DNA of 64,000 bases from Aphrocallistes beatrix (taxonomy: Eukaryota; Porifera; Hexactinellida; Sceptrulophora; Aphrocallistidae), in NCBI GenBank assembly GCA_963281255.1, contig OY725501.1, positions 3,573,674 to 3,637,673 of the forward strand, read 5' to 3'. Shown one piece after another: positions 52,501-63,431 of the stretch (position 1 is the first letter of the stretch; every line of letters begins with the position of its first letter). The notes under the pieces were generated by a model. The model was not told the origin of the DNA, searched no databases, and saw only the letters and a program-made list of their open reading frames with translations. The translations under genes were made by a program, and so were the position numbers.

Positions 52501-53961
52501 TCATTCTTTAGTATCTACATCAATGTCAGCAACAATTTTCATTTTATGGTTTAAACTCTTTGGAAGTGCTGAACCGATTAAGACACAGCAAACTAGAATA
52601 AAACCATTCAAAATGAAAACGAAATGATAGTCAAACGGGAAGAGGTGTGTTTTCAGTGAAGCTGAGAATACAGAACAGCTGCATATTGGACCAATCGCTT
52701 TGAAGAGACTACTGAGGGAAGTAGACAATCCGTTAACAGCTCCTAGCCTATCAGCTGTCACGGAGTTACTGGTAAACATCAACAAAGCAGTCGTGACTCC
52801 TGAAATTAAAATCCGTGTTAGAAACATGAAGACACCAAACAAAATCCAGACAGCAATGTCACTATTTATAGCTGTTACAGACGGAACCAGCACGAGTAGT
52901 GGGATCAAGAGTATCAGCATGACATGATAGGATCTCAGGGTTCCTAGAAGCCAATTCATCATTTGGAAAATGGATAAATTAAAAGGTAGAGCTGCAAGCG
53001 TACTAATCGAAATTATCATTGAGTACTTCCACATAGACATATCTAATCCTCCGAGATTCCGTTGTAGTTCAGCCCATAAAGGCGTTACCTCATCCACTGA
53101 CATGACAACCACTGAAAAGACAGAGTTCAGTACCAGCACTAGCATTACAATGCGATTGGTCAGCAATCCACAGAGTACACTGCCCCGGGAATTCAACTCA
53201 ACCGACTTTTCTTTTGTTTTTGACTCGGTTGCGTCATTCAACTTTTTCTGAGTTTCTGTTTCGTTTGCTTCACAATCTTCACTTTCAGCGATTGAAGTAG
53301 AATCTATAACATTTTTGTTGTTTTTGCGTGTTTCTTTCATGAAGAAATAAACAACAACAACACCAGTTAGGGCAACAATAGCATCCATAATTCCTGGTAA
53401 CATGTATGGGAACTTTACTAATATCCAAACAGGAGGAATTCCGTACTGTTTAATTGGGTCTGCAAGAAAGCCACTCACTGACGGACCTATCACTAATCCT
53501 AAAGTATGGATAGAACCAAGGATGTTCATTATGAACGACTGTGTTGAGTCATCGCTTAACTCAGAAACTGCTGCCTTCGCCGTAGGAGAAATACCATTAA
53601 AGAGTCCGACTAGAAATCTTAAAATTAATGCCATAAGAAATGTGACAGAAAAACCGAACCCTAGAGTAGCCATGGCAAGAAGTGTCCCCGAAATGATCAA
53701 AACACTTTTCCGTCCGAATCTATCGGCTAGATATCCCCACATGTACGAACTCAACATTCTACCGACAAACTGAGCACTTGCAATAATTCCCGAGTAGTAG
53801 CCGACATCTCTCACATCCAACTCTGGGATAATGTGTTGCACCATCCATGGGAGGTAGGGGAACACTTGAACGAGTGTGTACATGCTGGAGAAAAGGGAGA
53901 GTAGTGCTGGAGAGCTTCTCTTCAGGACTGTGACGTATTTATTCATTTTGTAGCAGTTCAT
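52501..53961 (-). CDS. MFS transporter, DHA1/ZIF-like, copy 1
   Basis: 486 aa, intronless, ATG at 53961. Twelve-helix major facilitator with motif [11 protein letters not shown] at 76-85 between the second and third membrane segments, a second-half loop RSYHVML, and [15 protein letters not shown] near 155-170 (motif C-like). A charged cytoplasmic loop (ETRKNNKN ... [20 protein letters not shown]) splits the two six-helix halves. The sequence resembles the drug:H+ antiporter/ZIFL group; substrate unknown. It is nearly identical to the copy at 61216-62676 on the other strand (about 15 differences), so a very recent duplicate or converted pair. Confidence 0.9.
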   Translation of the reverse strand: MNCYKMNKYVTVLKRSSPALLSLFSSMYTLVQVFPYLPWMVQHIIPELDVRDVGYYSGIIASAQFVGRMLSSYMWGYLADRFGRKSVLIISGTLLAMATLGFGFSVTFLMALILRFLVGLFNGISPTAKAAVSELSDDSTQSFIMNILGSIHTLGLVIGPSVSGFLADPIKQYGIPPVWILVKFPYMLPGIMDAIVALTGVVVVYFFMKETRKNNKNVIDSTSIAESEDCEANETETQKKLNDATESKTKEKSVELNSRGSVLCGLLTNRIVMLVLVLNSVFSVVVMSVDEVTPLWAELQRNLGGLDMSMWKYSMIISISTLAALPFNLSIFQMMNWLLGTLRSYHVMLILLIPLLVLVPSVTAINSDIAVWILFGVFMFLTRILISGVTTALLMFTSNSVTADRLGAVNGLSTSLSSLFKAIGPICSCSVFSASLKTHLFPFDYHFVFILNGFILVCCVLIGSALPKSLNHKMKIVADIDVDTKE

Positions 53962-55515
53962 CGCTTCTTTGGATGTATTTTGACTTCAACTTTAACTTCA
54001 ATGATATCCCAACACAAACACCTGATACTTATACTACATTTTAGCTTACTTGTACATGAGCACTCAGCCAACATGAAAGTCCTGAAAAAAAGGATTTTAC
54101 GCATTCACCAATACTACGTATGCCGCACAACATTTTTGGTTGCACAATCCATACACTAATATTCTTTCCAAGAGGCTTAACTAATCAGATTTTTCATCTA
54201 ATAGATTCAATCTATGAGGCTAGTGGGCATTTGGCTTATTTATGTGCATCACTAACTGAATGGGTGGAGTTATGATCCCCAGAATCAACACCCACATCTC
54301 ATCAATGTTTAAGATTTTCGTGACATAACATGAGATTTCCTTGCTTATTGGAGCATTTGAAATTGCAGCGTCGATAATCATCCATTTAAGTCATAGTTAC
54401 TATAAAAGCAAAAATGCAAAGTAGTCGTTTTTATTCGATTGCTCAATAATGTATAACAATTTTTCAACGAAAATTGTTAATCATAAATGTTCATAAATGT
54501 TTCTAAACATTGTAAAAATTCTAGATGGAAATATATTAGAACTTCCCTCAGATTGTTGTTTTTCTAATTTTCTCTGGATTCAGACTGAAATGACACGTCA
54601 CGTCTGTTTGTTCTTTCCTGGAAAATCAACTGGACTAAATTGGATCAAATTTAAATAGAATCTTATTCGTGCAGTGTAGACGATATCGTACAGCTAGCTT
54701 CCTCATAACAACCACTCTAAACTGACTTCATATACAACCATTTTTCTTCCTTAGGTATCCATAATTTTCAAAACTCCAATTACTGTATGTCAAATCATAT
54801 CCACAGACCACCACTCTGCTATTCAGAACGAATAATGATTACTAACCCTGACCTACTGTGAAATGCAACCAATATATGAGAGCAAAAATTAGAGAAACAT
54901 AAGAGATCACTGATCACGAATCAAGCAAAGATAAAATCATGTTATGAATAATTATGCTAATTCTATTCCCACAACATTTATATCATTTAAGAACTACTTA
55001 CTTAACTATGTATCTTCTTCCGTCGCTAAATTATGCAAAAAATGTCAGTCGACAGATCAAAAGTGAAGCTCCAGTGAAATATAAGCACAAAACCAAGGAA
55101 TGGAAACATATGGTAGAGCCAGGGTTGCCTCTAGCCACCAAATATTTCAGATCCCCTGAAATCGAGGGGCTGGATTCAACCCTGGCGATAGTCTTCTAAA
55201 TATGAGAATCAAACTTTTCATATTTGAGATAGGCCGTAAAGTAAATTCTAATAATTCTTCCAAAGAGTTTAAACCATAAAATAAAGATTTACACATTGAT
55301 ATTGACAGCTAGTATCTAGCATATTTATAAATTTATTTACTTCAGTATGTAACTATTGTAAACAAAAACGCTTTTCATTTATTCAGATTTAACATACCTG
55401 TGTGGAGGAATGGTCCCATACCCTTGTTAGAATCAATTGCAAATTCAATTTTAATTACAATTATCTCAAAAATACAATAATCTTAGTGGAAATTATAGAA
55501 CTTTTTAAGTTAAAA
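53962..55515. other. Duplicated flank of MFS copies
   Basis: The 5' flank of MFS copy 1 (53962-55200) is repeated, with small gaps, at about 56169-57430 behind the truncated copy (for example GTAGTCGTTTTTATTC and TGGAAATATATTAGAACTTC in both). It ends in a CAGGGTTG mini-element (55120-55184). The frame at 54954-55199 is not shared with the duplicate as a conserved gene, and I reject it. Confidence 0.7.
55120..55184. mobile_element. 65-bp hAT-like mini-element (CAGGGTTG)
   Basis: CAGGGTTGCCTCTAGCCACC ... GGCTGGATTCAACCCTG: 8-bp inverted ends and an interior shared with the longer copy at 57961-58318. The target duplication is not clear here. Confidence 0.7.
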
Positions 55516-56168
55516 TCACTCTTCAATATCTCCGTCAATATCAACAACAATTTTCATTTTATGGTTTAAACTCTTTGGAAGTGCTGAACCGATTAAGACA
55601 CAGCAAACTAGAATAAAACCATTCAAAATGAAAACGAAATGATAGTCAAACGGGAAGAGGTGTGTTTTCAGTGAAGCTGAGAATACAGAACAGCTGTATA
55701 TTGGACCAATCGTTCTGAAGAGACTACTGAGGGAAGTAGACAATCCGTTAACAGCTCCTAGCCTATCAGCTGTCACGGAGTTACTGGTAAACATCAACAA
55801 AACAGTCGTGGCTCCTGGAATTAAAATCCGTGTTAGAAACATGAAGACACCGAACAATATCCAGACAGCAATGTCACTATTTATAGCTGTGTCCCCGAAA
55901 TGATCAAAACACTTTTCCGTCCGAATCTATCGGCTAGATATCCCCACATGTACGAACTCAACATTCTACCGACAAACTGAGCACTTGCAATAATTCCCGA
56001 GTAGTAGCCGACATCTCTCACATCCAACTCTGGAATAATGTGTTGCACCATCCATGGGAGGTAGGGGAACACTTGAACGAGTGTGTACATGCTGGAGAAA
56101 AGGGAGAGTAATGCTGGAGAGCTTCTCTTCAGGACTGTGACGTATTTGTTCATTTTGTAGCAGTTCAT
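55516..56168 (-). pseudogene. MFS transporter, deleted tandem copy
   Basis: Starts like copy 1 (ATG at 56168) but after codon 94 (IISGT) jumps to the INSDIAVW region (codon about 365), with a shifted frame. About 0.8 kb is missing and the junction has 2-3 bp of shared sequence (plus-strand AGCTGT/GTCCCC at about 55886-55896), as in end-joining. The two remaining pieces still read as open frames (95 and 113 codons) but cannot make a transporter. Confidence 0.93.
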
Positions 56169-57436
56169 CGCTTCTTTGGATGTATTTTGACTTCAACTTT
56201 AACTTGACATTTCGAAAACGAACTGATACTTAAACTACTTTTTTAGCTTACTTGTACATGAGCACTGAGTCAACATGAAAGTCCTGAAAATAAAAGCATT
56301 TTACGCGTTCACCAATATTATACCGGAAAATATTAAAAAATTTGGTTGTATAATCCCTACACTATGTTCTTTCCAAGAGGCTTTCTAATCAGATTTCTCA
56401 TCTAATAGTTTCAATCTATGAGGCTAGTGGGCATTTCGCTTATTTTATGTGCGTCACTAACTGGATGAGTGTAGCTATGCTCCCCATGAATCTTCTAACA
56501 CCTACATCTTATCAAAGATTTTCGTGACATTACATGATATTTTGATTAGTAATTGGAGCATTTGAAATTGCAGCATTGATAATCATCCATTTAAGTCATA
56601 GTTACTATAAATAGCAAAAATGCAAAGTAGTCGTTTTTATTCTTTGCTCAATATTGTATAACAATTTTTCAACGAAAATTGTTAATCATAAATGTTCATA
56701 AATGTTTCTAAACATTGTAAAAATTCTAGATGGAAATATATTAGAACTTCCCTCATATTGTTGTTTTTCTAATTTTCTCTGGATTCAGACTGAAAGGACA
56801 CGTCACGTACGTAAGTACGTCTGTTCATTCCTGGAAAATCAGCTGTACTAAATTGGATCAAATTTAGACAGAAACTTCTTCGTGCAGTGTAGATGTGAGT
56901 GATACCGGACAGCTAACTTCCCATAATGACCACTCTAAAACTGACTTCATATAGATGTCAACATTAATTTATTTCAGAAATGTGTCCACGTTGAAACTAC
57001 AACCACTTTCTTCCTTAACAAAGGTATCCATAATTTCCATATGTGAGTCAAACGCTACATCCATATCATAGAAAATATCCAATTATGCTAAATCATGTGT
57101 ACAGACCACTCTGCTATTCAGAGTGAATAATGATTGCTAGCACTGACCTACTGAGAAATGCAACCAATATATGAGAGCAAAAATTAGAGCAACATAAGAG
57201 AAAGATAATGAAATCAGCAAGTCCTACCACTGATCACCAATCAATGATAAAATCATGTTATGAATAATTATGCTAATTCTATTCCCACAACATTTATACC
57301 GTCTAATGAACTATTTACTTAACTATGTATCTTCTTCAGTAGCTAAATTATGCAAAGAAATGTCAGTCGACAGACCGAAAGTGAAGCTCCAGTGAAATCC
57401 ACGTACAAAACCAAGGAATGGAAACATATGCTAGAG
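56169..57436. other. Duplicated 5' flank of the deleted MFS copy
   Basis: Direct repeat of 53962-55118. Contains a few extra segments (for example GTACGTAAGTACGT near 56808). No gene. Confidence 0.6.
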
Positions 57437-57951
57437 CAGAGGTTCTTAACCGGGGGGGGGGGAAACTTCAGCATTTCTGGGGGGAATTGTGTAGGATCTA
57501 GGGTGCTAAAATATTTCTCATAAAAGTACAGACTGTACAGTGATACTGATAGTAAAATGTAAAATTTCAGAATTACGGTGATTGTAATCAGGGATGAAAC
57601 CCTATTTTCAACCCCAGAATTACGACCAAATTACTAATTACAATATATTCTTCCTGGATTCCAAAGCTTGATGAATAGGAAACATACTAACTTGAAAAAT
57701 AAATAACAATCTGGACCCAATAGTATAAAATGTAAAGAAATCTATCTAATGGACATTTAAAGCCTTCACTACATCTTAGTTATATACTAGATTGAACATG
57801 ATGTCGAAGAAAAGGAGCTATGATGAAAACTGTAGTCTTTATACCAACTATAGTGTGTTGGTAAAATAAAAATTTATCATACTTAGTTCAATATTTGGGA
57901 TGCGTAGAAATACAAGGGGTTCAATTCGTACAAATAAGGTTAGAACTACTG
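57437..57951. mobile_element. hAT-like element, 515 bp
   Basis: Left CAGAGGTTCTTAACCGGGG (with a run of about 11 G), right GGTTAGAACTACTG. Duplications TGCTAGAG (57429-57436) and TGCTATAG (57952-57959) differ by one base. No transposase frame. Confidence 0.8.
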
Positions 57952-57960
57952 TGCTATAGT

Positions 57961-58318
57961 CAGGGTTGCATCTAGCCACCAAATATTTTAGAATTGCTTA
58001 GCTCCCATCTGAGATCTCGGACTCCATCCATCCCTACCAAAGAATTATCTAGGAGTGCGAGACGCTCCTTCTGGCGTAAGATTTTAAACTGCAAACTGTT
58101 TAAGAGCGTGAAAATCCAGAATAATACCCAATTAAATTATATAATGTTATTTATCGATTTAGGCGGATTTAAAATTTAGAAATTTTAGATTAGGAGCGTA
58201 TCTCTGGAAGACTGTGTAATACCTTGATCCCTACAGTAGCTACTTTATCAGTGGAGGCCAACACTCCTCCTGAAAATATTTTAGATCCCCCTGAAATCCA
58301 GACCTGGATTAATCCCTG
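57961..58318. mobile_element. hAT-like CAGGGTTG element with nested repeat
   Basis: CAGGGTTGCATCTAGCCACC ... GACCTGGATTAATCCCTG with perfect duplications GCTATAGT (57953-57960, 58319-58326). The inner about 58000-58255 is the GGAGCG dispersed repeat; without it the element resembles the 65-bp copy at 55120. It abuts the preceding hAT element and used that element's right duplication as its target. Confidence 0.88.
58040..58235. repeat. GGAGCG dispersed repeat, copy 2
   Basis: ATTATCTAGGAGTGCGAGAC ... TAGGAGCGTATCTCTGGAAG. Nested within the CAGGGTTG element. About 200 bp. Confidence 0.8.
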
Positions 58319-58565
58319 GCTATAGTAATCTAAATATGAGAATCGGACTTCTCATATTTGAGATATGCCATAAAGAAATTCTGAGTATTCGACTCCTTAA
58401 ACAACTCTAAGATAGAGTTACAACAAAAATAGCAAACTAAGTCTAATAATAGCACACAACACTCTTAGCATCAAACCTATAAAACGCACTGAAATCTACT
58501 AAATAAACAATCCTAACTCTAAAAATATAAATCTCAGACTATCTCTATCTCTAAAGCTCGACTTA

Positions 58566-61500
58566 TTACTTATGTTCGGTTGGTTTCCACAAATACGTGC
58601 CGGTGTATTTATGTCCGAAATTAGCGATGAAATCATCCGCCTCTTTCAGACCGCGACTCCCGTATATATACGTATACGGTTTCACACCCTGGGCTTCAAT
58701 CGCGTGTAAGAGAGGTGTGAAAACACGCCAGGCCTCTCTCAATTCGTCAGAACGTACAAAGTGTAGCTGATTCCCATCAAACACGTCTAATATCAGACGT
58801 TCATAAGCATCAGGCAACTTGATATCCTTATACTTCACATTGTAGGTTAGATCGAGTTCTGTCTCGTGCGGTTCAAACGATATCCCTGGTTCTTTGCTCA
58901 TTAGTTTGCAGTAGACGGCTTCGTTGGGCTGAACCCTGATCACCAGTTCATTGCGCATCGTTTTCCCTTCGAAAATGTCGCCCGGCACGTCTTTAAACTG
59001 TATGCGTACTTCGGCTTTTCGTTCATTTAACGCTTTCCCACACTTAAGAACGAAAGGTACGCCGTCCCACCTTTCATTGTTTATCTGGAGAACCGCACAG
59101 GCATAGGTGGGAGTGTGTGAGTTCTTGTTTTTGATGGTTTCGTCCTCTAAGTACCCCTTTTTAGAATCCTCAGTCGTTCCGTCAGGATTTGCCAAGTACT
59201 GTCCTATAATCACATCTTCGACGCCTATGGTCTTAGTGCATTTCAGCACTTTCACTTTCTCATCGCGGATGTCATTGGCGTGCTTGGAAGGAGGTTTCTC
59301 CATAGCAACCAAGCAGAATATCTGCAACAAATGGTTCTGCATTATGTCACGGATTATCCCGAAATCGTCGAAATAGCCACCACGGCCCATCGTTCCAAAA
59401 GGCTCCTTGAAAGTTATCATGACAGACGCAATGTTGTCACGATTCCAGATAGGCGTGAAAATCTGATTAGCGAAGCGGAGAATCATCAAGTTCTGTACCA
59501 TCTCTTTCCCGAGGTAGTGGTCTATCCTGTAGATCTCCTCTTCTGTGAAGAGAGAAGAAAGGTGCTTGGAGAGGACTTCGGATGAATCCAAGTCGTGTCC
59601 GAAAGGCTTCTCTACGATGACTCGGTTGTAGCCCGTGCGCGACCAGCAAGCAGCTTTTATCGTCAGAGCCACTTCCTAGAAGAATTGTAAGATACAAGGG
59701 ATTATCTAGGAGCAAGAGACGCTCCTTTAGGCGCATGATTTTAAGTCCGAAAGCGTTTAGGAGCGTAAAATTAGAATATTACCCAATTTATCCTATATTA
59801 TAATGCTAGTTATAGATATAGACATATGAAAATATGAAAATTTATCTGTTTGAGACTAGGAGCGTATCTCTGAAGGGCTGTATAATACTCTGGGAAGATA
59901 GAGTTATATATTTATATCTTCTTTCCTTCATGAAAGAATCATTTAGTCAAATCTCATTGTAGAGGAGTTTAGATCTAAGCTTTTGTTCATAATACACTTT
60001 TTCATCGAAGATTTATGAGTCGGTACAATGGCATAGAGACATTAAGCATGTACTGGGTGGTATATGGGTAAATATAGTACAGTTTCGCTCTAATATTAAA
60101 ATAAAGCAAGTTTCGAGTAGGATGCTACTAGTGGTTAACGGATTGGTTACTTCCATTTTAGTCTCTTCTGTACAATTGCAACAGCTGTTCTCTATTCTCA
60201 GCTTCATTGCAAACGCGCCTCTTCCCGTTTGACTATAATTTCATTTTCATTTTGAAAGGTTTTATTCTAGTTTGCTGTGTCTTAGTCAGTTCAGCACTTC
60301 CAAAGAGTTTAAACCATAAAATAAAGATTGACACATTGATATTTACAGCTAGTCTCTAGCTATTATCAAACAGGATGTCGGTTATTGGGAATTTACATGT
60401 TAACACATCATTTAATTTATGGGGGAAATTTCATATGTTTTTTACTGATTAACCAACTTATAAATTCCAAAAGTTTTCCTTAAAAACTGGTGGTACATTA
60501 CTCGAAACTTGCTTCATCTTGCTATTAGAGCAATCGCTAATACGCGAAAGAATATTTAGGTATATTTAGGTACCAGCACATGATTAATGCCACTTCACCT
60601 GGAGTATTTTATATTTATAGCCTGAAAAATTTTACACAATATTGAGCAATATATTTAAAGTGTTAACCTTGCATTTTAGCTATAATAACTATGATGGATG
60701 ATTATCGACGCTGCAATTGCAAATGCTCCAATTAATAAGCAAAATATCATGTTATGTCACGAAAAACTTAAACAATGATAAGATGTAGGTGTTAGAAGAT
60801 TCTGGGGAGCATAAATACACCCATCCAGTTAGTAATGCACATAAAATAAGCAAAATTCCCACTAGCCTCATAGATTGAAACTTTAGATAAGAAATCTGAT
60901 TAGATAAGCCTCTTGGAAATAACATAGTGTAGGGATTATACAACCAAATTTTTTGCATTGTGTTCCATAATATTGAGCCGTAAAATCCTGTTTTTTTCGG
61001 GACTTCATGTTGGCTCAATATATATAAATATCTGCAAATTTTTAATATTATGCGGTATAATATTGGTTGAGCGCGTAAAATCCGTATTTTTTCAGGACTT
61101 TCATGCTGGCTCAGTGCTCATGTACAAGTAAGCTAAAATGTAGTATAAGTATCAGGTGTTTGTGTTGGAATATCATTGAAGTTAAAGTTGAAGTCAAAAT
61201 ACATCCAAAGAAGCGATGAACTGCTACAAAATGAACAAATACGTCACAGTCCTGAAGAGAAGCTCTCCAGCACTACTCTCCCTTTTCTCCAGCATGTACA
61301 CACTCGTTCAAGTGTTCCCCTACCTCCCATGGATGGTGCAACACATTATTCCAGAGTTGGATGTGAGAGATATCGGCTACTACTCGGGAATGATTGCAAG
61401 TGCTCAGTTTTTCGGTAGAATGTTGAGTTCGTACATGTGGGGATATCTAGCCGATAGATTCGGACGGAAAAGTGTTTTGATCATTTCGGGGACACTTCTT

Positions 61501-63431
61501 GCCATGGCTACTCTAGGATTCGGTTTTTCTGTCACATTTCTTATGGCATTAATTTTAAGATTTCTAGTCGGACTCTTTAATGGTATTTCTCCTACGGCGA
61601 AGGCAGCAGCTTCTGAGTTAAGCGATGACTCAACACAATCGTTCATAATGAACATCCTTGGTTCTATCCATACTTTGGGATTAGTGATAGGTCCGTCAGT
61701 GAGTGGCTTTCTTGCAGACCCAATTAAACAGTACGGAATTCCTCCTGTTTGGATATTAGTAAAGTTCCCATACATGTTACCAGGAATTATGGATGCTATT
61801 GTTGCCCTAACTGGTGTTGTTGTTGTTTATTTCTTCATGGAAGAAACACGCAAAAACAACAAAAATGCAATAGATTCTACTCCAATCGCTGAAAGTGAAG
61901 ATTGTGAAGCAAACGAAACAGAAACTCAGAAAAAGTTGGATGACACAACCGAGTCAAAAACAAAAGAAAAGTCGGTTGAGTTAAATTCCCGGGGCAGTGT
62001 ACTCTGTGGATTGCTGACCAATCGCATTGTAATGCTAGTGCTGGTACTGAACTCTGTCTTTTCAGTGGTTGTCATGTCAGTGGATGAGGTAACGCCTTTA
62101 TGGGCTGAACTACAACGGAATCTCGGAGGATTAGATATGTCTATGTGGAAGTACTCAATGATAATTTCGATTAGTACGCTTGCAGCTCTACCTTTTAATT
62201 TATCCATTTTCCAAATGATGAATTGGCTTCTAGGAACCCTGAGATCCTATCATGTCATGCTGATACTCTTGATCCCACTACTCGTGCTGGTTCCGTCTGT
62301 AACAGCTATAAATAGTGACATTGCTGTCTGGATATTGTTCGGTGTCTTCATGTTTCTAACACGGATTTTAATTTCAGGAGTCACGACTGCTTTGTTGATG
62401 TTTACCAGTAACTCCGTGACAGCTGATAGGCTAGGAGCTGTTAACGGATTGTCTACTTCCCTCAGTAGTCTCTTCAGAACGATTGGTCCAATATACAGCT
62501 GTTCTGTATTCTCAGCTTCACTGAGAACACACCTCTTCCCGTTTGACTATCATTTCATTTTCATTTTGAATAGTTTTATTCTAGTTTGCTGTGTCTTAAT
62601 CGGTTCAGCACTTCCAAAGAGTTTAAACCATAAAATGAAAATTGTTGTTGAAATTGACGGAGATATTGAAGAATGATTTTAACTTAAAGTGTTTTATAAT
62701 TTCCACTTATTTATAATTTCCACTTAAATTATTGTATTTTTGAGATAATTTTAATTAAAATTGAATTTGCAATTGATTCTAACAAGGGTATGGGACCATT
62801 CCTCCACATAGGTACAGTAGAATTTGGATAAGGGAAGGCATTATTATGACGTACTATCCGTTAGTACATACAACCGAGTTTGTACTACATAGAAATCTAT
62901 ATTATAGATGGATTTTGGCTCAGAGAAATGAGTACGTACTAACCGAGTTCTATTGTATGTTAAATCAGAATAAATGAAAAACGTTTTTTGTTTACAATAG
63001 TTACATACTGAAGTAAACGAATTTAAAAACTAGAATGTAGAATTAGAGACAGAACATACCTTGAAGATGGAAGGAGGAAGAGCTAGGTAGTAGACTCTGT
63101 TTCCGTTGGAAGTCTTCTCATACTTGAGTATCTCATCATCTAGCTTCTTATAGGAAGCCAGGTCGCTATAACTGTCTCCTGCAACGTAGGAATTAATGGC
63201 ATAGAACTTCTGAGCTTTAGCCTTCTGCTCTTCAGTGATTTTCAGGAACGGTTCGAGCTTCTCAACCAATTGCCCTTGAGACATCTTCGACCGAGCAAAC
63301 CCGACTATCCGCGTGTTAGGAGCGAACTTGTCCTGTTGGAATATGGACCAGAGGGTGGGGTAGATTTTCTTCTTCGCCAAGTCGCCGCTCGCGCCGAGTA
63401 CGACAAATGTGTAGTGGTCATTCCCCGCCAT
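58566..63431 (-). CDS. G6PD: Glucose-6-phosphate 1-dehydrogenase, two exons
   Basis: First, NADP-dependent step of the oxidative pentose phosphate pathway (cytosol). Exons 63431-63060 and 59675-58566, phase 0, give 493 aa (human 515). NADP fold motif GASGDLA at 13-19; EKPFG at 146-150; catalytic motif RIDHYLGKE at 174-182; [88 protein letters not shown] and [15 protein letters not shown] follow in the usual order. I start at the ATG of MAGNDHYTF; a longer TTG-start frame is unlikely. The 3.4-kb intron contains an intact MFS gene on the plus strand. Confidence 0.97.
59698..59895. repeat. GGAGCG dispersed repeat, copy 3, G6PD intron
   Basis: ATTATCTAGGAGCAAGAGAC ... TAGGAGCGTATCTCTGAAGG then GCTGTATAATACTC. 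Starts about 20 nt inside the intron, next to the acceptor of exon 2. Confidence 0.8.
60120..60360 (+). pseudogene. Second diverged 3' fragment of the MFS gene, G6PD intron
   Basis: TAGTGGTTAACGGATTGG ... CTCTTCCCGTTTGACTATAA ... AAGAGTTTAAACCATAAAAT. Same breakpoint style and derived changes (TAGTGGTTAACGG, TACAATTGCAACAGCTGTT) as the 52005 fragment, so the two fragments were copied together with their intact partners. Non-functional. Confidence 0.85.
61216..62676 (+). CDS. MFS transporter, DHA1/ZIF-like, copy 2, inside the G6PD intron
   Basis: 486 aa, intronless, ATG at 61216, stop at 62676. Same twelve-helix protein as copy 1 with about 15 substitutions (for example V to I at 53, I to M at 59, V to F at 66, K to E in the EETRKN loop). 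Motif [11 protein letters not shown] at 76-85 is intact. Antisense to the host G6PD gene. Both full copies keep frame and motifs, so selection probably maintains them. Substrate unknown. Confidence 0.9.
   Translation: MNCYKMNKYVTVLKRSSPALLSLFSSMYTLVQVFPYLPWMVQHIIPELDVRDIGYYSGMIASAQFFGRMLSSYMWGYLADRFGRKSVLIISGTLLAMATLGFGFSVTFLMALILRFLVGLFNGISPTAKAAASELSDDSTQSFIMNILGSIHTLGLVIGPSVSGFLADPIKQYGIPPVWILVKFPYMLPGIMDAIVALTGVVVVYFFMEETRKNNKNAIDSTPIAESEDCEANETETQKKLDDTTESKTKEKSVELNSRGSVLCGLLTNRIVMLVLVLNSVFSVVVMSVDEVTPLWAELQRNLGGLDMSMWKYSMIISISTLAALPFNLSIFQMMNWLLGTLRSYHVMLILLIPLLVLVPSVTAINSDIAVWILFGVFMFLTRILISGVTTALLMFTSNSVTADRLGAVNGLSTSLSSLFRTIGPIYSCSVFSASLRTHLFPFDYHFIFILNSFILVCCVLIGSALPKSLNHKMKIVVEIDGDIEE
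62815..62955. mobile_element. 141-bp pogo-like MITE with a known empty site
   Basis: CAGTAGAATTTGGATAAGGG ... AACCGAGTTCTATTG flanked by TA (62813-62814, 62956-62957). The equivalent DNA downstream of MFS copy 1 (about 52388-52410, minus strand) reads straight through CATAGGTATGTTAAATC without the element. This is direct evidence of insertion after the MFS duplication. Confidence 0.9.

Noticed and set aside
54954-55199. Open frame of 81 codons in the MFS flank
   Set aside because: It ends in a 65-bp hAT mini-element and the duplicated flank does not keep it as a frame.
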